Shown here: positions 18,592-27,482 of the stretch, in pieces | Position numbering within the stretch: position 1 is the stretch's first letter | Layout of the letters: every line of letters starts with the position of its first letter | From: Streptomyces sp. TG1A-60 | GTDB taxonomy: Bacteria; Actinomycetota; Actinomycetes; Streptomycetales; Streptomycetaceae | Direction of reading: 5' to 3' | NCBI RefSeq assembly: GCF_037201975.1 | Contig: NZ_CP147520.1 | Coordinates: forward strand, 6,696,001-6,760,000 | DNA: 64,000 nt | Program-made: the position numbers and the translations under genes | The notes under the pieces: model-generated | What the model saw: only the letters and a program-made list of their open reading frames with translations | Told to the model about the DNA's origin: nothing | Databases searched by the model: none

Positions 18592-18669
18592 GCCGCCCCC
18601 GCCCCGCCGACACGGCCCGCGTCGCCCGCCCCTCACCACGGGGGCCCCGTGCCGTGTACAACGCGCCAT

Positions 18670-18715
18670 CGACGTGGCCGAGTTCCCGGCAGCGCCCGGG
18701 AACTCGGCCACGTCG
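18670..18715 (+). terminator. 20-bp hairpin terminator after trmI
   Basis: A perfect 20-bp stem (18670-18689 with 18696-18715) and six-base loop CAGCGC lie 79 bp past the trmI stop, giving a very stable structure without a U-tract. Confidence 0.85.
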
Positions 18716-18839
18716 CTCTCCCGTTGACGCGCCACCAGAAAGCCGCCGGAACCACCCACCCCGAGGTTCACCCCCTCTGTGACGTATGGCACCATGCGGG
18801 GCACCCCAACCGGCACAGCACCCTCGGGAGACGCTCCTA

Positions 18840-19415
18840 GTGCAGCAATCCGCCGTCCCGGAACTGGCACACGCGCAGACCCGCCCGATCCACTGGCTCG
18901 CCACGGCCACCGCCCTCGCCGCGGTCGTGGCCGTGTCGTCCGCCCTCCAACCCGACGCGGCGAGGGCGGCCCAGCCCGGCCCGGCGCCCCGACCGGCCCC
19001 GCCCGCCGCGGTGGCCCCCGACCCCACCGAGGTGGACCTCCCCCTCGACTGCGGAACCGTCGCAGTCGTCGTCAAGCACAAGCGCTCCGGAGACCTCGAC
19101 GGAGACGGCCGCCCCGAGACCGTGGCCGTAGCCCACTGCGACGCCAGCATGGGCACCCCGCCCGACGGCGTGTACGTCCTCACCCGCTCAACCGACGCCG
19201 CGGCACCCCGGGTGGTCGCCACCCTCGTCAAGCCCGGGGACCGCAAGACCGTCACCGACTTCGCAGTCCGTGACGGCGGCGTCACAGCGAACCTGCACGG
19301 CTACTCGTCGGCCGACGTACCCAACTGCTGCCCCGACGTGACGGATTCCGTCAAGTGGCAGTGGAAGAACGGGGCGTTCGTACGCTCCACGCCCGCCGGA
19401 ACGCGAAGCGTCTGA
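18840..19415 (+). CDS. Exported or membrane-anchored protein of unknown function
   Basis: 191 residues, not recognised. GTG 18840 follows GGGAG at nine bases. Residues ~17-40 (HWLATATALAAVVAVSSAL) form a hydrophobic segment ending near ARAAQPG, consistent with a signal peptide or an N-terminal anchor, followed by a Pro/Ala-rich linker. The mature part has LDGDGRPETVAVAHC, which resembles an FG-GAP-type or calcium-binding Asp loop, and three cysteines clustered as PNCCPD plus one upstream, which could form disulfides outside the cell. It is isolated between the trmI terminator and the convergent ferredoxin gene, so context does not suggest a role. Confidence 0.75.
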   Translation: MQQSAVPELAHAQTRPIHWLATATALAAVVAVSSALQPDAARAAQPGPAPRPAPPAAVAPDPTEVDLPLDCGTVAVVVKHKRSGDLDGDGRPETVAVAHCDASMGTPPDGVYVLTRSTDAAAPRVVATLVKPGDRKTVTDFAVRDGGVTANLHGYSSADVPNCCPDVTDSVKWQWKNGAFVRSTPAGTRSV

Positions 19416-19505
19416 CACCGGCGCCGACAGACCGGCGGGACGTGATCACCCGGCGCACCCGCTGTGACAATGCAGACACAGTGCGACGCGGGGTTGCCCG
19501 TCGGG

Positions 19506-19811
19506 TCACTCCGCGTCCGGTCCGAAGACCTCCACCCCGTCCGAAACCCGACGCACATGGATGCACTCGCCCGGACACTCCTTCGCCGAGTCCACCACAT
19601 CCGTGAGAAGCGGCAGCGGAACGGGTGTTGTGGCCCCCGGGGCCTGCAACAACTCGTCCCCCGGGCTCTTCACATAGGCCAGTCCGTCGATGTCCAGCTC
19701 GAACACCTCGGGCGCGTACTGGGCACAGATTCCGTCACCGGTGCAGAGATCCTGGTCGATCCAGACCTCCAGCTCCCTGCCCCGGGCCCCGGTCTCCTGC
19801 TGCACGCTCAT
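19506..19811 (-). CDS. Small ferredoxin (3Fe-4S/4Fe-4S type)
   Basis: Electron carrier of 101 residues. The cluster motif is DQDLCTGDGICAQYAPEVFEL, that is Cys-x5-Cys, with the last ligand in KECPGECI. The x5 spacing is the pattern of actinomycete 3Fe-4S ferredoxins that serve P450s, although a 4Fe-4S cluster is possible. ATG 19811 is given as start; the AGGAG is only two bases from it, so GTG 19805 (eight bases) is a good alternative. It is divergent from the proteasomal ATPase gene, and both promoters seem to use TAGGGT as -10. Its redox partner is unknown; the P450 at 42792 is one candidate. Confidence 0.9.
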   Translation of the reverse strand: MSVQQETGARGRELEVWIDQDLCTGDGICAQYAPEVFELDIDGLAYVKSPGDELLQAPGATTPVPLPLLTDVVDSAKECPGECIHVRRVSDGVEVFGPDAE

Positions 19812-19879
19812 CTCTCCTGCCGTTTCTTCGTCGAGCCCGTCGGGAACGATGCAGGCTCTGACGGGTGTTGAACACTTCG

Positions 19880-19885
19880 ACCCTA
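19880..19885 (-). promoter_or_regulatory. Possible -10 (TAGGGT) of the ferredoxin gene
   Basis: TAGGGT reads on the reverse strand 69 bp upstream of the ferredoxin start. The same hexamer occurs upstream of arc (20012-20017) and pup (23682-23687). Confidence 0.35.
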
Positions 19886-20011
19886 CCCGGGGCCGCTTCC
19901 CAATCACGTTCGGTGGGTATTCCCCTGGCGTGAGGGAGAGCGCAAGGGTGAAGATCGGACATACCCCGACCGTCTTTGTGATCTAGGGGTTTCAATCGAC
20001 ACCCACCCAGG

Positions 20012-20017
20012 TAGGGT
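20012..20017 (+). promoter_or_regulatory. Possible -10 (TAGGGT) of arc
   Basis: TAGGGT lies 38 bp upstream of the arc start, with TTTCAA at 19990-19995 (16-bp spacer) as possible -35. The surrounding GTAGGGTCTG is repeated exactly in front of pup at 23681-23690. Confidence 0.45.
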
Positions 20018-20055
20018 CTGGAAGCGTCCAGCTCCCCTTGGAGGAGGTGAGGACC

Positions 20056-21822
20056 GTGGCAGCCCACGACGACGACATGAACCGCGGCATCCGCCCGGGA
20101 CGAGGGTCCGACGACCCTGCCGGGCAGATTGCCTACCTTGAGCAGGAGATCGCCGTCCTGCGACGCAAGCTCGCCGACTCTCCGCGACACACGAGGATTC
20201 TCGAAGAGCGGATCGTCGAACTGCAGACCAATCTGGCCGGCGTGTCCGCACAGAACGAGCGGCTCGCCAACACGCTCCGTGAGGCCCGCGACCAGATCGT
20301 GGCCCTCAAGGAAGAAGTCGACCGGCTCGCACAGCCACCGGCCGGCTTCGGTGTCTTCCTCACGGCGAACGAGGACGGCACGGCCGACATCTTCACCGGA
20401 GGCCGAAAGCTCCGGGTGAACGTCAGCCCGAGCGTCGACCTGGAAGAGCTGCGGCGCGGCCAGGAAGTGATGCTCAACGAAGCGCTCAACGTGGTCGAGG
20501 CCATGGAGTACGAGCGGGTCGGGGACATCGTCACCCTCAAGGAGATCCTCGAGGACGGCGAGCGCGCCCTGGTGCTCGGGCACACCGACGAGGAACGGGT
20601 GGTACGGCTCGCCGAGCCGCTGCTGGACGTCACCATCCGCCCCGGCGACGCCCTCCTGCTCGAACCCCGCTCCGGCTACGTCTACGAGGTCGTACCGAAG
20701 AGCGAGGTCGAGGAACTCGTCCTCGAAGAAGTCCCGGACATCGGCTACGAGCAGATCGGTGGCCTCGGCAACCAGATCGAGATGATCCGCGACGCGGTCG
20801 AGCTCCCCTACCTCTACCCGGACCTGTTCAAGGAGCACGAACTGCGCCCGCCCAAGGGCGTCCTCCTCTACGGGCCCCCAGGATGCGGCAAGACGCTCAT
20901 CGCCAAGGCCGTCGCCAACTCACTGGCCAAGAAGGTCGCCGAAGTCACCGGCCAGGCCCAGGGCAAGAGCTTCTTCCTCAACATCAAGGGCCCCGAGCTC
21001 CTCAACAAGTACGTCGGCGAGACCGAGCGACAGATCCGCCTCGTCTTCCAGCGTGCGAGGGAGAAGGCCAGCGAGGGCACCCCCGTCATCGTCTTCTTCG
21101 ACGAGATGGAATCCCTCTTCCGCACCCGCGGCTCCGGCGTCAGCTCGGACGTGGAGAACACCATCGTCCCCCAGCTGCTCGCCGAGATCGACGGCGTGGA
21201 AGGCCTGCAGAACGTCGTGGTCATCGGCGCCTCCAACCGCGAGGACATGATCGACCCCGCCATCCTGCGCCCCGGCCGCCTCGACGTGAAGATCAAGATC
21301 GAGCGTCCGGACGCCGAAGCGGCCAAGGACATCTTCCAGAAGTACCTCACCGAGCGCCTCCCGCTGCACGCGGACGACCTCGGCGAACACGGCGGCTCCA
21401 AGGCCACCACCGTCCAGAGCATGATCCAGACGGCAGTGGAACACATGTACACCGAATCCGAGGAGAACCGCTTCCTGGAAGTCACCTACGCCAACGGAGA
21501 CAAGGAAGTCCTCTACTTCAAGGACTTCAACTCCGGCGCCATGATCGAGAACATCGTCGGCCGCGCCAAGAAGATGGCGATCAAGGACTTCCTAGACAAG
21601 AACCAGAAAGGCCTCCGCGTCTCCCACCTCCTCCAGGCATGCGTGGACGAGTTCAAGGAGAACGAGGACCTGCCCAACACCACCAACCCGGACGACTGGG
21701 CCCGAATCTCCGGAAAGAAGGGCGAACGGATCGTCTACATCCGTACGCTCATCACCGGAAAGCAAGGCGCTGACACCGGACGCTCCATCGACACCGTGGC
21801 GAACACCGGACAGTACCTGTAA
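20056..21822 (+). CDS. arc: Proteasome-associated AAA ATPase Arc/Mpa
   Basis: Hexameric unfoldase that binds Pup on tagged proteins and feeds them into the 20S proteasome. Of 588 residues, the N-terminal ~30-90 form a coiled coil ([17 protein letters not shown]...), the Pup-docking element. OB-type interdomain folds follow at ~95-235, then the AAA domain with Walker A GPPGCGKT (Lys279), Walker [10 protein letters not shown] and arginine-finger region [11 protein letters not shown]. It ends in GQYL, the C-terminal gate-opening tail type. GTG 20056 follows GGAGG and GAGGA; ATG 20077 is a weaker alternative. First gene of the proteasome locus, followed by dop. Confidence 0.97.
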   Translation: MAAHDDDMNRGIRPGRGSDDPAGQIAYLEQEIAVLRRKLADSPRHTRILEERIVELQTNLAGVSAQNERLANTLREARDQIVALKEEVDRLAQPPAGFGVFLTANEDGTADIFTGGRKLRVNVSPSVDLEELRRGQEVMLNEALNVVEAMEYERVGDIVTLKEILEDGERALVLGHTDEERVVRLAEPLLDVTIRPGDALLLEPRSGYVYEVVPKSEVEELVLEEVPDIGYEQIGGLGNQIEMIRDAVELPYLYPDLFKEHELRPPKGVLLYGPPGCGKTLIAKAVANSLAKKVAEVTGQAQGKSFFLNIKGPELLNKYVGETERQIRLVFQRAREKASEGTPVIVFFDEMESLFRTRGSGVSSDVENTIVPQLLAEIDGVEGLQNVVVIGASNREDMIDPAILRPGRLDVKIKIERPDAEAAKDIFQKYLTERLPLHADDLGEHGGSKATTVQSMIQTAVEHMYTESEENRFLEVTYANGDKEVLYFKDFNSGAMIENIVGRAKKMAIKDFLDKNQKGLRVSHLLQACVDEFKENEDLPNTTNPDDWARISGKKGERIVYIRTLITGKQGADTGRSIDTVANTGQYL

Positions 21823-21831
21823 AACACAGGG

Positions 21832-21866
21832 CGGCTGCGGGTGCCCTCGGCGGGTACCCGCAGCCG
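21832..21866 (+). terminator. Hairpin terminator after arc
   Basis: CGGCTGCGGGT (21832-21842) pairs with ACCCGCAGCCG (21856-21866), starting 10 bp past the arc stop, and is followed by a short T-run (CTTTTC). This suggests dop has its own promoter in the remaining 190 bp. Confidence 0.75.
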
Positions 21867-22056
21867 ACTGCTTTTCGGGGCACGGCTGGAGCAAGGCAAT
21901 GACGCAAATGATCTCCCCACCAGCGCAGAGCCGTTCTAGGCTCTTTCGTACCGCCGAGTCGCGCAGTGCGGGGACGGGCACCGCACACGCACCGGAGCGC
22001 CAGCGGTACTTGAGCGGCGTCCCCGACCGAGGACGCCGCCGGGCAAGGAGGGCCGC

Positions 22057-23568
22057 ATGACCGTACGGCGAGTAATGGGCATCGAGACGGAGTACGGGAT
22101 CTCCGTCCCCGGCCACCCCAATGCCAATGCCATGCTCACCTCGTCCCAGATCGTCAACGCCTACGCCGCGGCGATGCACCGGGCCCGCCGGGCCCGCTGG
22201 GACTTCGAGGAGGAGAACCCGCTGCGGGACGCGCGAGGCTTCGACCTCGCTCGCGAGGCCGCCGACTCCAGCCAGCTCACCGACGAGGACATCGGCCTCG
22301 CCAATGTCATCCTCACCAACGGCGCGCGGCTCTACGTCGACCACGCACACCCCGAATACAGCGCCCCCGAGGTCACCAACCCCCTGGACGCCGTCCTGTG
22401 GGACAAAGCCGGCGAACGCGTCATGGCGGAAGCCGCCGAACGCGCCGCCCAGCTCCCCGGCGCCCAGCCGATCCACCTCTACAAGAACAACACCGACAAC
22501 AAGGGCGCCTCCTACGGCACACACGAGAACTATCTGATGAAGCGGGAAACCGCTTTCTCGGACATCGTGCGCCACCTCACGCCGTTCTTCGTCTCCCGCC
22601 AGGTCTTCGCCGGCGCCGGCCGCGTCGGCATCGGCCAGGACGGCCACGAACACGGCTTCCAGCTCAGTCAGCGCGCCGACTACTTCGAGGTCGAGGTAGG
22701 GCTGGAGACCACCCTCAAGCGCCCCATCATCAACACCCGCGACGAGCCCCACGCGGACGCGGAGAAACACCGCCGCCTCCACGTGATCATCGGCGACGCG
22801 AACCTCTCGGAGATCTCCACCTACCTGAAGCTGGGCACGACGGCCCTGGTCCTGTCCATGATCGAGGACGGCTTCATCGCCGTCGACCTGGCCGTCGACC
22901 AGCCTGTACGGACGTTGCACCAGGTCTCCCACGACCCGTCCCTGCACCACCTCATCACCCTCCGCAGCGGCCGTACCCTGACCGCCGTACAACTCCAGAT
23001 GGAGTACTACGAGCTGTCGCGCAAATACGTGGAGGAGCGCTTCGGCGCCGACGCCGACGCACAGACCAAGGACGTCCTCACTCGTTGGGAGGACACCCTG
23101 AACCGCCTGGAGAACGACCCCATGAGCCTCTCCGGAGAGCTCGACTGGGTCGCCAAGCGGGAACTCATGGAGGGCTACCGGCGCCGCGACGACCTCGACT
23201 GGGACGCCGCCCGGCTGCACCTCGTCGACCTCCAGTACGCCGACGTCCGCGCCGAGAAGGGCCTCTACAACCGTCTCGTGGCCCGCGGCAAGATCAAGCG
23301 GCTCCTGGACGAGGCGGACGTCGACCGGGCCCGTACGAAGCCGCCGGAGGACACCCGGGCGTACTTCCGCGGGCGCTGTCTGGAGCAGTACGCGGACGAC
23401 GTCGCGGCGGCCTCCTGGGACTCGGTGATCTTCGATCTTCCGGGCCGGGATTCACTCCAGCGCGTCCCAACCCTCGAACCGCTTCGCGGAACGCGAAATC
23501 ACGTCAAGGAGCTCCTGGACCGCTGCCGCACGGCAGAAGACCTGGTCAGGGTCCTGTCCGGTAACTGA
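22057..23568 (+). CDS. dop: Pup deamidase/depupylase Dop
   Basis: Removes Pup from tagged proteins and, where Pup ends in Gln, deamidates it. It is 503 residues, of the carboxylate-amine ligase fold shared with PafA. Landmarks are the N-terminal metal-site motif [18 protein letters not shown] with the Dop-specific insert after it, [20 protein letters not shown], and [29 protein letters not shown] precedes the ATG. Since Pup here ends in Glu, depupylation is its likely job. Between arc and pup, as in other actinomycetes. Confidence 0.96.
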   Translation: MTVRRVMGIETEYGISVPGHPNANAMLTSSQIVNAYAAAMHRARRARWDFEEENPLRDARGFDLAREAADSSQLTDEDIGLANVILTNGARLYVDHAHPEYSAPEVTNPLDAVLWDKAGERVMAEAAERAAQLPGAQPIHLYKNNTDNKGASYGTHENYLMKRETAFSDIVRHLTPFFVSRQVFAGAGRVGIGQDGHEHGFQLSQRADYFEVEVGLETTLKRPIINTRDEPHADAEKHRRLHVIIGDANLSEISTYLKLGTTALVLSMIEDGFIAVDLAVDQPVRTLHQVSHDPSLHHLITLRSGRTLTAVQLQMEYYELSRKYVEERFGADADAQTKDVLTRWEDTLNRLENDPMSLSGELDWVAKRELMEGYRRRDDLDWDAARLHLVDLQYADVRAEKGLYNRLVARGKIKRLLDEADVDRARTKPPEDTRAYFRGRCLEQYADDVAAASWDSVIFDLPGRDSLQRVPTLEPLRGTRNHVKELLDRCRTAEDLVRVLSGN

Positions 23569-23642
23569 ACCGGGCTTTGATCCGGTTCCGCCGGGCAGGG
23601 TGGAAGCAGTGGCGTCCGGGAATCATCGAGGTGGTCCCCGGA

Positions 23643-23691
23643 CGTTGTGGAAACAACGGGGCCAATGTCAGACCCGGCTTGTAGGGTCTGA
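23643..23691 (+). promoter_or_regulatory. pup promoter region with two dyads
   Basis: CGTTGT/ACAACG (23643-23648, 23653-23658) is followed by TCAGACCC/GGGTCTGA (23668-23675, 23684-23691). The second dyad covers the presumed -10 TAGGGT at 23682-23687. The 10-mer GTAGGGTCTG is also found at the arc promoter. An ATG at 23694, six bases after the -10, could start a short leaderless ORF out of frame with pup. Confidence 0.45.
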
Positions 23692-23757
23692 TCATGACCG
23701 ATCGGCAGGAAAGCCGACCTGCCGACCATGTCGGGCGAACTGAGCGGGGTGAGGGTT

Positions 23758-23973
23758 ATGGCGACCAAGGACACCGGCGGCGGACAGCAGAAGGCCACGC
23801 GTTCCACCGAAGAGGTCGAGGAAGCACCCGAGGCGCAGGCTTCGGAGGACCTCAAGGAGCGACAGGAGAAGCTGGGCGACGACGTGGACTCGGTTCTGGA
23901 CGAAATCGATGACGTGCTTGAAGAGAACGCAGAGGATTTCGTGAGGTCCTTCGTTCAGAAGGGTGGGGAGTGA
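23758..23973 (+). CDS. pup: Prokaryotic ubiquitin-like protein Pup
   Basis: Small disordered tag of 71 residues that PafA links to substrate lysines for proteasomal degradation. The N-terminal half is polar with GGGQQ; the C-terminal half holds the acidic, helix-forming Arc-binding segment DVDSVLDEIDDVLEENAEDF and the end FVQKGGE. Because the last residue is Glu rather than Gln, it can be ligated without deamidation. The start ATG at 23758 follows GGGGTGAGGG; an upstream ATG in frame at 23728 would add ten residues untypical of the family. It is followed by an AT-rich hairpin and a pseudogene before prcB. Confidence 0.96.
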   Translation: MATKDTGGGQQKATRSTEEVEEAPEAQASEDLKERQEKLGDDVDSVLDEIDDVLEENAEDFVRSFVQKGGE

Positions 23974-24000
23974 TTTCATCTTTGCGTCAAAGATGAAATC
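23972..24000 (+). terminator. AT-rich hairpin immediately after pup
   Basis: GATTTCATCTTTG (23972-23984) pairs perfectly with 23988-24000 around loop CGT; the stem begins inside the pup TGA stop. Its AT-richness is unusual for this genome. It may terminate or partially attenuate transcription between pup and prcBA. Confidence 0.6.
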
Positions 24001-24013
24001 GTGGGATTCGTGA

Positions 24014-24597
24014 GTGATCGAAGGGTTCGGGATCGCGACGCTGCTCACGGTGCAGGCATTGTCTGTCGGGGACGGCGTTCGCCAGCAACAAGTCCATGAC
24101 CGACGGTCTCCAGGCGTACTGCCGGGAGTGCTCAGCCGAGTACTACCGGCAGTGCCAGGAGGCCAAAGGGTCCGGCCCAAGGTGCCGGTCCCGCGTGAGC
24201 ACCAGCGTTGCCCGCAATGCGAACAGGTCAGGCCGCACTCCGAATGGGAGCGCAACAAGACCTCTTCGGACGGCTGGGCCAGCTACCGCCGAACGTGCCG
24301 TGCAGAGCGCAACCGGATCAGCTGTTTCAAGCGCAAGTACGTCTCACCGCAACTGGGTTGGACGCGATGGTTGCCGAGCAACAGGGCATCTGTTGCATCT
24401 GTCTCGCTGCCCCCGCCGAGCATGTGGATCACTGCCACGAGACGGGTAGGGTCCGAGGCGTACTGTGCTTCAGCCGCAACGCGGCGGGGCAGTTCAAGGA
24501 TCGGCCCGACGTCATGAGGCGGGCTGCGACATACGTGGAAGGAAACGCGTGGAAGCCAACACTCGTAGCACCGGGCGTCTACCAGCTGCCTTCCTGA
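24014..24597 (+). pseudogene. Decayed endonuclease VII-like HNH protein between pup and prcB
   Basis: Pieces of one protein are spread over three frames. Frame of 24051: CRHC then KSMTDGLQAYCREC. Next, after a shift near 24170: VPREHQRCPQCEQVRP and SEWERNKTSSDGWASY. Then, after a shift near 24340: LTATGLDAMVAEQQG, CCICLAAPAEHVDHCHETG and the C-terminus ending GVYQLPS. Zinc knuckles and the H-x-D-H-C-H core identify the recombination endonuclease VII/HNH family. The usual LCxxCN has become LCFSRN, losing a zinc ligand, and a residue is missing before GQF. No start codon lies in frame. The 3' end overlaps prcB by 49 bp. From memory, S. coelicolor carries a related intact gene in this position. 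Confidence 0.8.
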
Positions 24598-25394
24598 CGC
24601 CTGGGTCGTCGTCCTTCATGGACTTCCTGTCGGACCACCAGCCGGAGCTGTTGCCCGGCAAGCGGCAGCTGCCGCCGACCCAGGGCGTCATCGAGGCCCC
24701 GCACGGCACGACGATCGTGGCCGTGACGTTCCCCGGCGGTGTGGTGCTCGCCGGTGACCGCCGGGCCACGATGGGGAACATGATCGCGCAGCGGGACATC
24801 GAGAAGGTGTTCCCGGCGGACGAGTACTCGGCGGTGGGCATCGCCGGCACGGCCGGTCTGGCCGTGGAGATGGTGAAGCTGTTCCAGCTGGAGCTGGAGC
24901 ACTTCGAGAAGGTGGAAGGCGCTCAGCTCTCCCTGGAGGGCAAGGCGAACCGGCTCTCCACGATGATCCGTTCCAACCTGGGCATGGCCATGCAGGGGCT
25001 GGCCGTCGTCCCGCTCTTCGCCGGGTTCGATGTGGACCGCGCGAAGGGCCGCATCTTCTCCTACGACGTGACGGGCGGCCGTTCCGAGGAGAGCGGCTAC
25101 GCGGCCACCGGCTCGGGATCGATCTTCGCGCGCGGTGCCATGAAGAAGCTCTTCCGTGAGGACCTGACCGAGGACCAGGCCACGACTCTCGTGATCCAGG
25201 CCCTGTACGACGCGGCAGACGACGACTCGGCGACCGGTGGTCCCGATGTCGCCCGCCGGATCTACCCCATCGTCACAGTGATCACCGAGGACGGCTTCCG
25301 CCGGCTCACCGACGAGGAGTCCTCCGGGATCGCGCGTTCGATCCTGGAGCGGCGTCTGGAGCAGCCCGACGGCCCGCGCGCCGCCCTGCTCTAG
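24549..25394 (+). CDS. prcB: 20S proteasome beta subunit (catalytic)
   Basis: Catalytic threonine protease ring subunit, 281 residues. The first 53 residues are a propeptide removed during assembly; cleavage before Thr54 in [13 protein letters not shown] exposes the nucleophile. Other active-site parts are the Asp and Arg of [12 protein letters not shown] and the Lys of [11 protein letters not shown], while [14 protein letters not shown] and [10 protein letters not shown] are typical of the family. GTG 24549 has AAGGA six bases upstream and lies within the end of the upstream pseudogene, so expression may have been coupled to it. Cotranscribed with prcA, 67 bp downstream. Confidence 0.96.
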   Translation: MEANTRSTGRLPAAFLTPGSSSFMDFLSDHQPELLPGKRQLPPTQGVIEAPHGTTIVAVTFPGGVVLAGDRRATMGNMIAQRDIEKVFPADEYSAVGIAGTAGLAVEMVKLFQLELEHFEKVEGAQLSLEGKANRLSTMIRSNLGMAMQGLAVVPLFAGFDVDRAKGRIFSYDVTGGRSEESGYAATGSGSIFARGAMKKLFREDLTEDQATTLVIQALYDAADDDSATGGPDVARRIYPIVTVITEDGFRRLTDEESSGIARSILERRLEQPDGPRAALL

Positions 25395-25461
25395 CCGATC
25401 CGGTCGACGGCCTTCTTATCAAGGTGATCCAGTGACTTCGACAGAAAGGGACGGATAACCG

Positions 25462-26199
25462 GTGTCGACGCCGTTCTATGTCTCACCCCAGCAGGCGATG
25501 GCCGACCGGGCGGAGTACGCCCGCAAGGGCATCGCCCGTGGCCGCAGCCTGGTCGTGCTGCAGTATGCCGACGGCATCGTGTTCGTCGGCGAGAACCCGT
25601 CCCGCGCGCTGCACAAGTTCAGCGAGATCTACGACCGGATCGGCTTCGCCGCCGCCGGCAAGTACAACGAGTACGAGAACCTGCGGATCGGTGGTGTGCG
25701 CTACGCCGATCTCCGTGGTTACACCTACGACCGGGACGATGTGACCGCCCGGGGGCTCGCCAACGTCTACGCCCAGACCCTGGGCACGATCTTCTCGTCG
25801 GCGGCGGAGAAGCCGTACGAGGTGGAGTTGGTCGTCGCCGAGGTGGGGGAGACCCCTGAGGGTGACCAGATCTATCGGCTGCCGCATGACGGTTCGATCG
25901 TCGACGAGCACGGCTCGGTGGCGGTCGGTGGCAACACCGAGCAGATCAGCGGCTATCTGGACCAGCGTCACCAGGACGGCATGTCCCTGGCGGAGGCTCT
26001 GAAGCTGGCCGTGCAGGCCCTGTCCCGCGATACGAACGGCACCCAGCGGGAGATTCCCGCCGAGCGTCTGGAAGTCGCCGTCCTCGACCGTACGCGCCCC
26101 CAGAAGCGCAAGTTCAAGCGCATCGTCGGCCGCCAGCTCGACCGCCTCCTGGAGACGGACGGCGCGTCCACGGAGGCCGAGAGCTCCGAGGAGGAGTAG
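25462..26199 (+). CDS. prcA: 20S proteasome alpha subunit
   Basis: Non-catalytic outer ring subunit that gates the proteasome and binds the Arc tail. It is 245 residues with the alpha signature [20 protein letters not shown], the [18 protein letters not shown] strand and [20 protein letters not shown]. The C-terminus is rich in Glu/Ser ([11 protein letters not shown]). GTG 25462 is the start; GGGACGG lies a few bases further upstream. Forms an operon with prcB; ends at a 13-bp hairpin terminator. Confidence 0.96.
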   Translation: MSTPFYVSPQQAMADRAEYARKGIARGRSLVVLQYADGIVFVGENPSRALHKFSEIYDRIGFAAAGKYNEYENLRIGGVRYADLRGYTYDRDDVTARGLANVYAQTLGTIFSSAAEKPYEVELVVAEVGETPEGDQIYRLPHDGSIVDEHGSVAVGGNTEQISGYLDQRHQDGMSLAEALKLAVQALSRDTNGTQREIPAERLEVAVLDRTRPQKRKFKRIVGRQLDRLLETDGASTEAESSEEE

Positions 26200-26229
26200 G
26201 CAGGCCGAGTGCCCCGCCGCCAGTCCGTA

Positions 26230-26261
26230 GCGCGCCCCGGCCGGTCCTGGCCGGGGCGCGC
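26230..26261. terminator. Bidirectional terminator between prcA and the LacI gene
   Basis: GCGCGCCCCGGCC (26230-26242) pairs perfectly with 26249-26261 around GGTCCT, placed between convergent genes. Confidence 0.8.
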
Positions 26262-26355
26262 GGCGTTGGACCGCCTCACTGCGGCGTGCCTTCCAGGGGG
26301 TGCGGGGGGAAGTGACCGTGCGACGAGCCACCCCGCCCGCGGGCGGACGAGCCCC

Positions 26356-27375
26356 TCAGGGCCCTGGTGGTGCCGTGGACCCCCGGACCACCAGCTCCAC
26401 GGGAATGTCCCCCTCCGTCGGTGTGCGGCCCTCCAGGACCGCGAGCAGGGCCTCCATGCCCCGCTCCCCGAACCGTTCCGCGTCCAGCCGCACGGTCGTC
26501 AGTTCCGGATCGAGTGCCGTGGCTAGGGCCAGGTCGTCGAGCCCGGTCACCGAGACGTCCTCCGGCACGCGCAGCGCCAGCCGCCGCGCGGCCTTGTAGA
26601 CCCCGGCCGCCAGTTTGTCGTCGTCGCACACCACGGCGGTGGGCCGGGTCCCCGGCGCCGGCTCGCCCAGCGCGGCTTCCGCCGCGGCCAGCGCGCCCTC
26701 GATGGAGATCGGCGCGGCGGCCGTGCGCAGGGACGTGTCCGGCACCGAAGCGACCCGTGCCGCCAGTTCCCGTGCGCGTAGGTCGAAGGTCCAGGAGGGT
26801 ACGTCGGCGGCCAGGTGGAGGAAGCGGCGGTGGCCCAGTGCCAGCAGGTGTTGGGCGACCTGCCGTACGCCGTCCCGGATGTCGAGGTTGACGGTGGCGG
26901 CCCCGAGGCTGCCTCGCGGGTCGCTGTCCAGCATCACCAGGGGCAGCTGGTCGCCCCGGATGGCGGTCAGCGCCTCGGCGGCCATCGAGGAGGCGATGAC
27001 GCCGTCCAGGGCGGCCCGGGCGGAGGCGAAGGGGTCGCGGGCGGGGCCGATGCCCTCGGGCGAGGGATACAGCACCACGCCGAAGCCGTGCCGTTCGGCG
27101 ACTCGGGCAGCGCCTGTATAGACACCGGCGAAGAATTCCGTCGTCAAGGCCGGTACCACCAGCAGTACGGTCCGGGTGCGGCCGAGGCGGAGGTTGCGGG
27201 CGGCGAGGTTGGGTCGGTAGCCGAGTTCGCGTGCGGCTTCCCGTACGCGGTGTGCCGTGGTTTCCGAGACGCGTCCGCGCCATTTGTCGCCGAGGACCAG
27301 GGAGACGGCGGCCTGGGAGACGCCGGCTGCCTGGGCGACGTCGCGGCTCGTGGGCCGGGTGCTACCTCGTGCCAC
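26356..27375 (-). CDS. LacI-family transcriptional regulator
   Basis: Repressor-type regulator, 339 residues. An N-terminal HTH (SRDVAQAAGVSQAAVSLVLG, then the hinge helix region NLAARNLRLGRT) is followed by a periplasmic-binding-like effector domain (TVLLVVPALTTEFFAGVYTG ... AVVCDDDKLAAGVYKAARR ... VTGLDDLALATALDPELTTV). GTG 27375 has AAGGAG nine bases upstream. It diverges from the MFS gene, and two TACGTA boxes lie in the 107-bp interval, so it most likely controls that exporter and itself. The inducer is unknown; the family generally binds sugars. It sits inside the proteasome locus without an obvious functional link. Confidence 0.93.
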   Translation of the reverse strand: MARGSTRPTSRDVAQAAGVSQAAVSLVLGDKWRGRVSETTAHRVREAARELGYRPNLAARNLRLGRTRTVLLVVPALTTEFFAGVYTGAARVAERHGFGVVLYPSPEGIGPARDPFASARAALDGVIASSMAAEALTAIRGDQLPLVMLDSDPRGSLGAATVNLDIRDGVRQVAQHLLALGHRRFLHLAADVPSWTFDLRARELAARVASVPDTSLRTAAAPISIEGALAAAEAALGEPAPGTRPTAVVCDDDKLAAGVYKAARRLALRVPEDVSVTGLDDLALATALDPELTTVRLDAERFGERGMEALLAVLEGRTPTEGDIPVELVVRGSTAPPGP

Positions 27376-27418
27376 CGCGGCGTGCTCCTTCGTCTGGACT
27401 CGGGGACTGGGCACATGG

Positions 27419-27445
27419 TACGTATGACGGAGCACGTTATACGTA
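27419..27445. promoter_or_regulatory. Paired TACGTA boxes between lacI-type and MFS genes
   Basis: Palindromic TACGTA occurs at 27419-27424 and 27440-27445, 21 bp apart (two helical turns), the second within ACGTTATACGTAACA. The spacing and divergent context suggest operator half-sites for the LacI regulator overlapping the promoters. Confidence 0.5.
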
Positions 27446-27482
27446 ACACTTCATCTGTCGAAAAGCAGTTGAGAGGCAGGGC

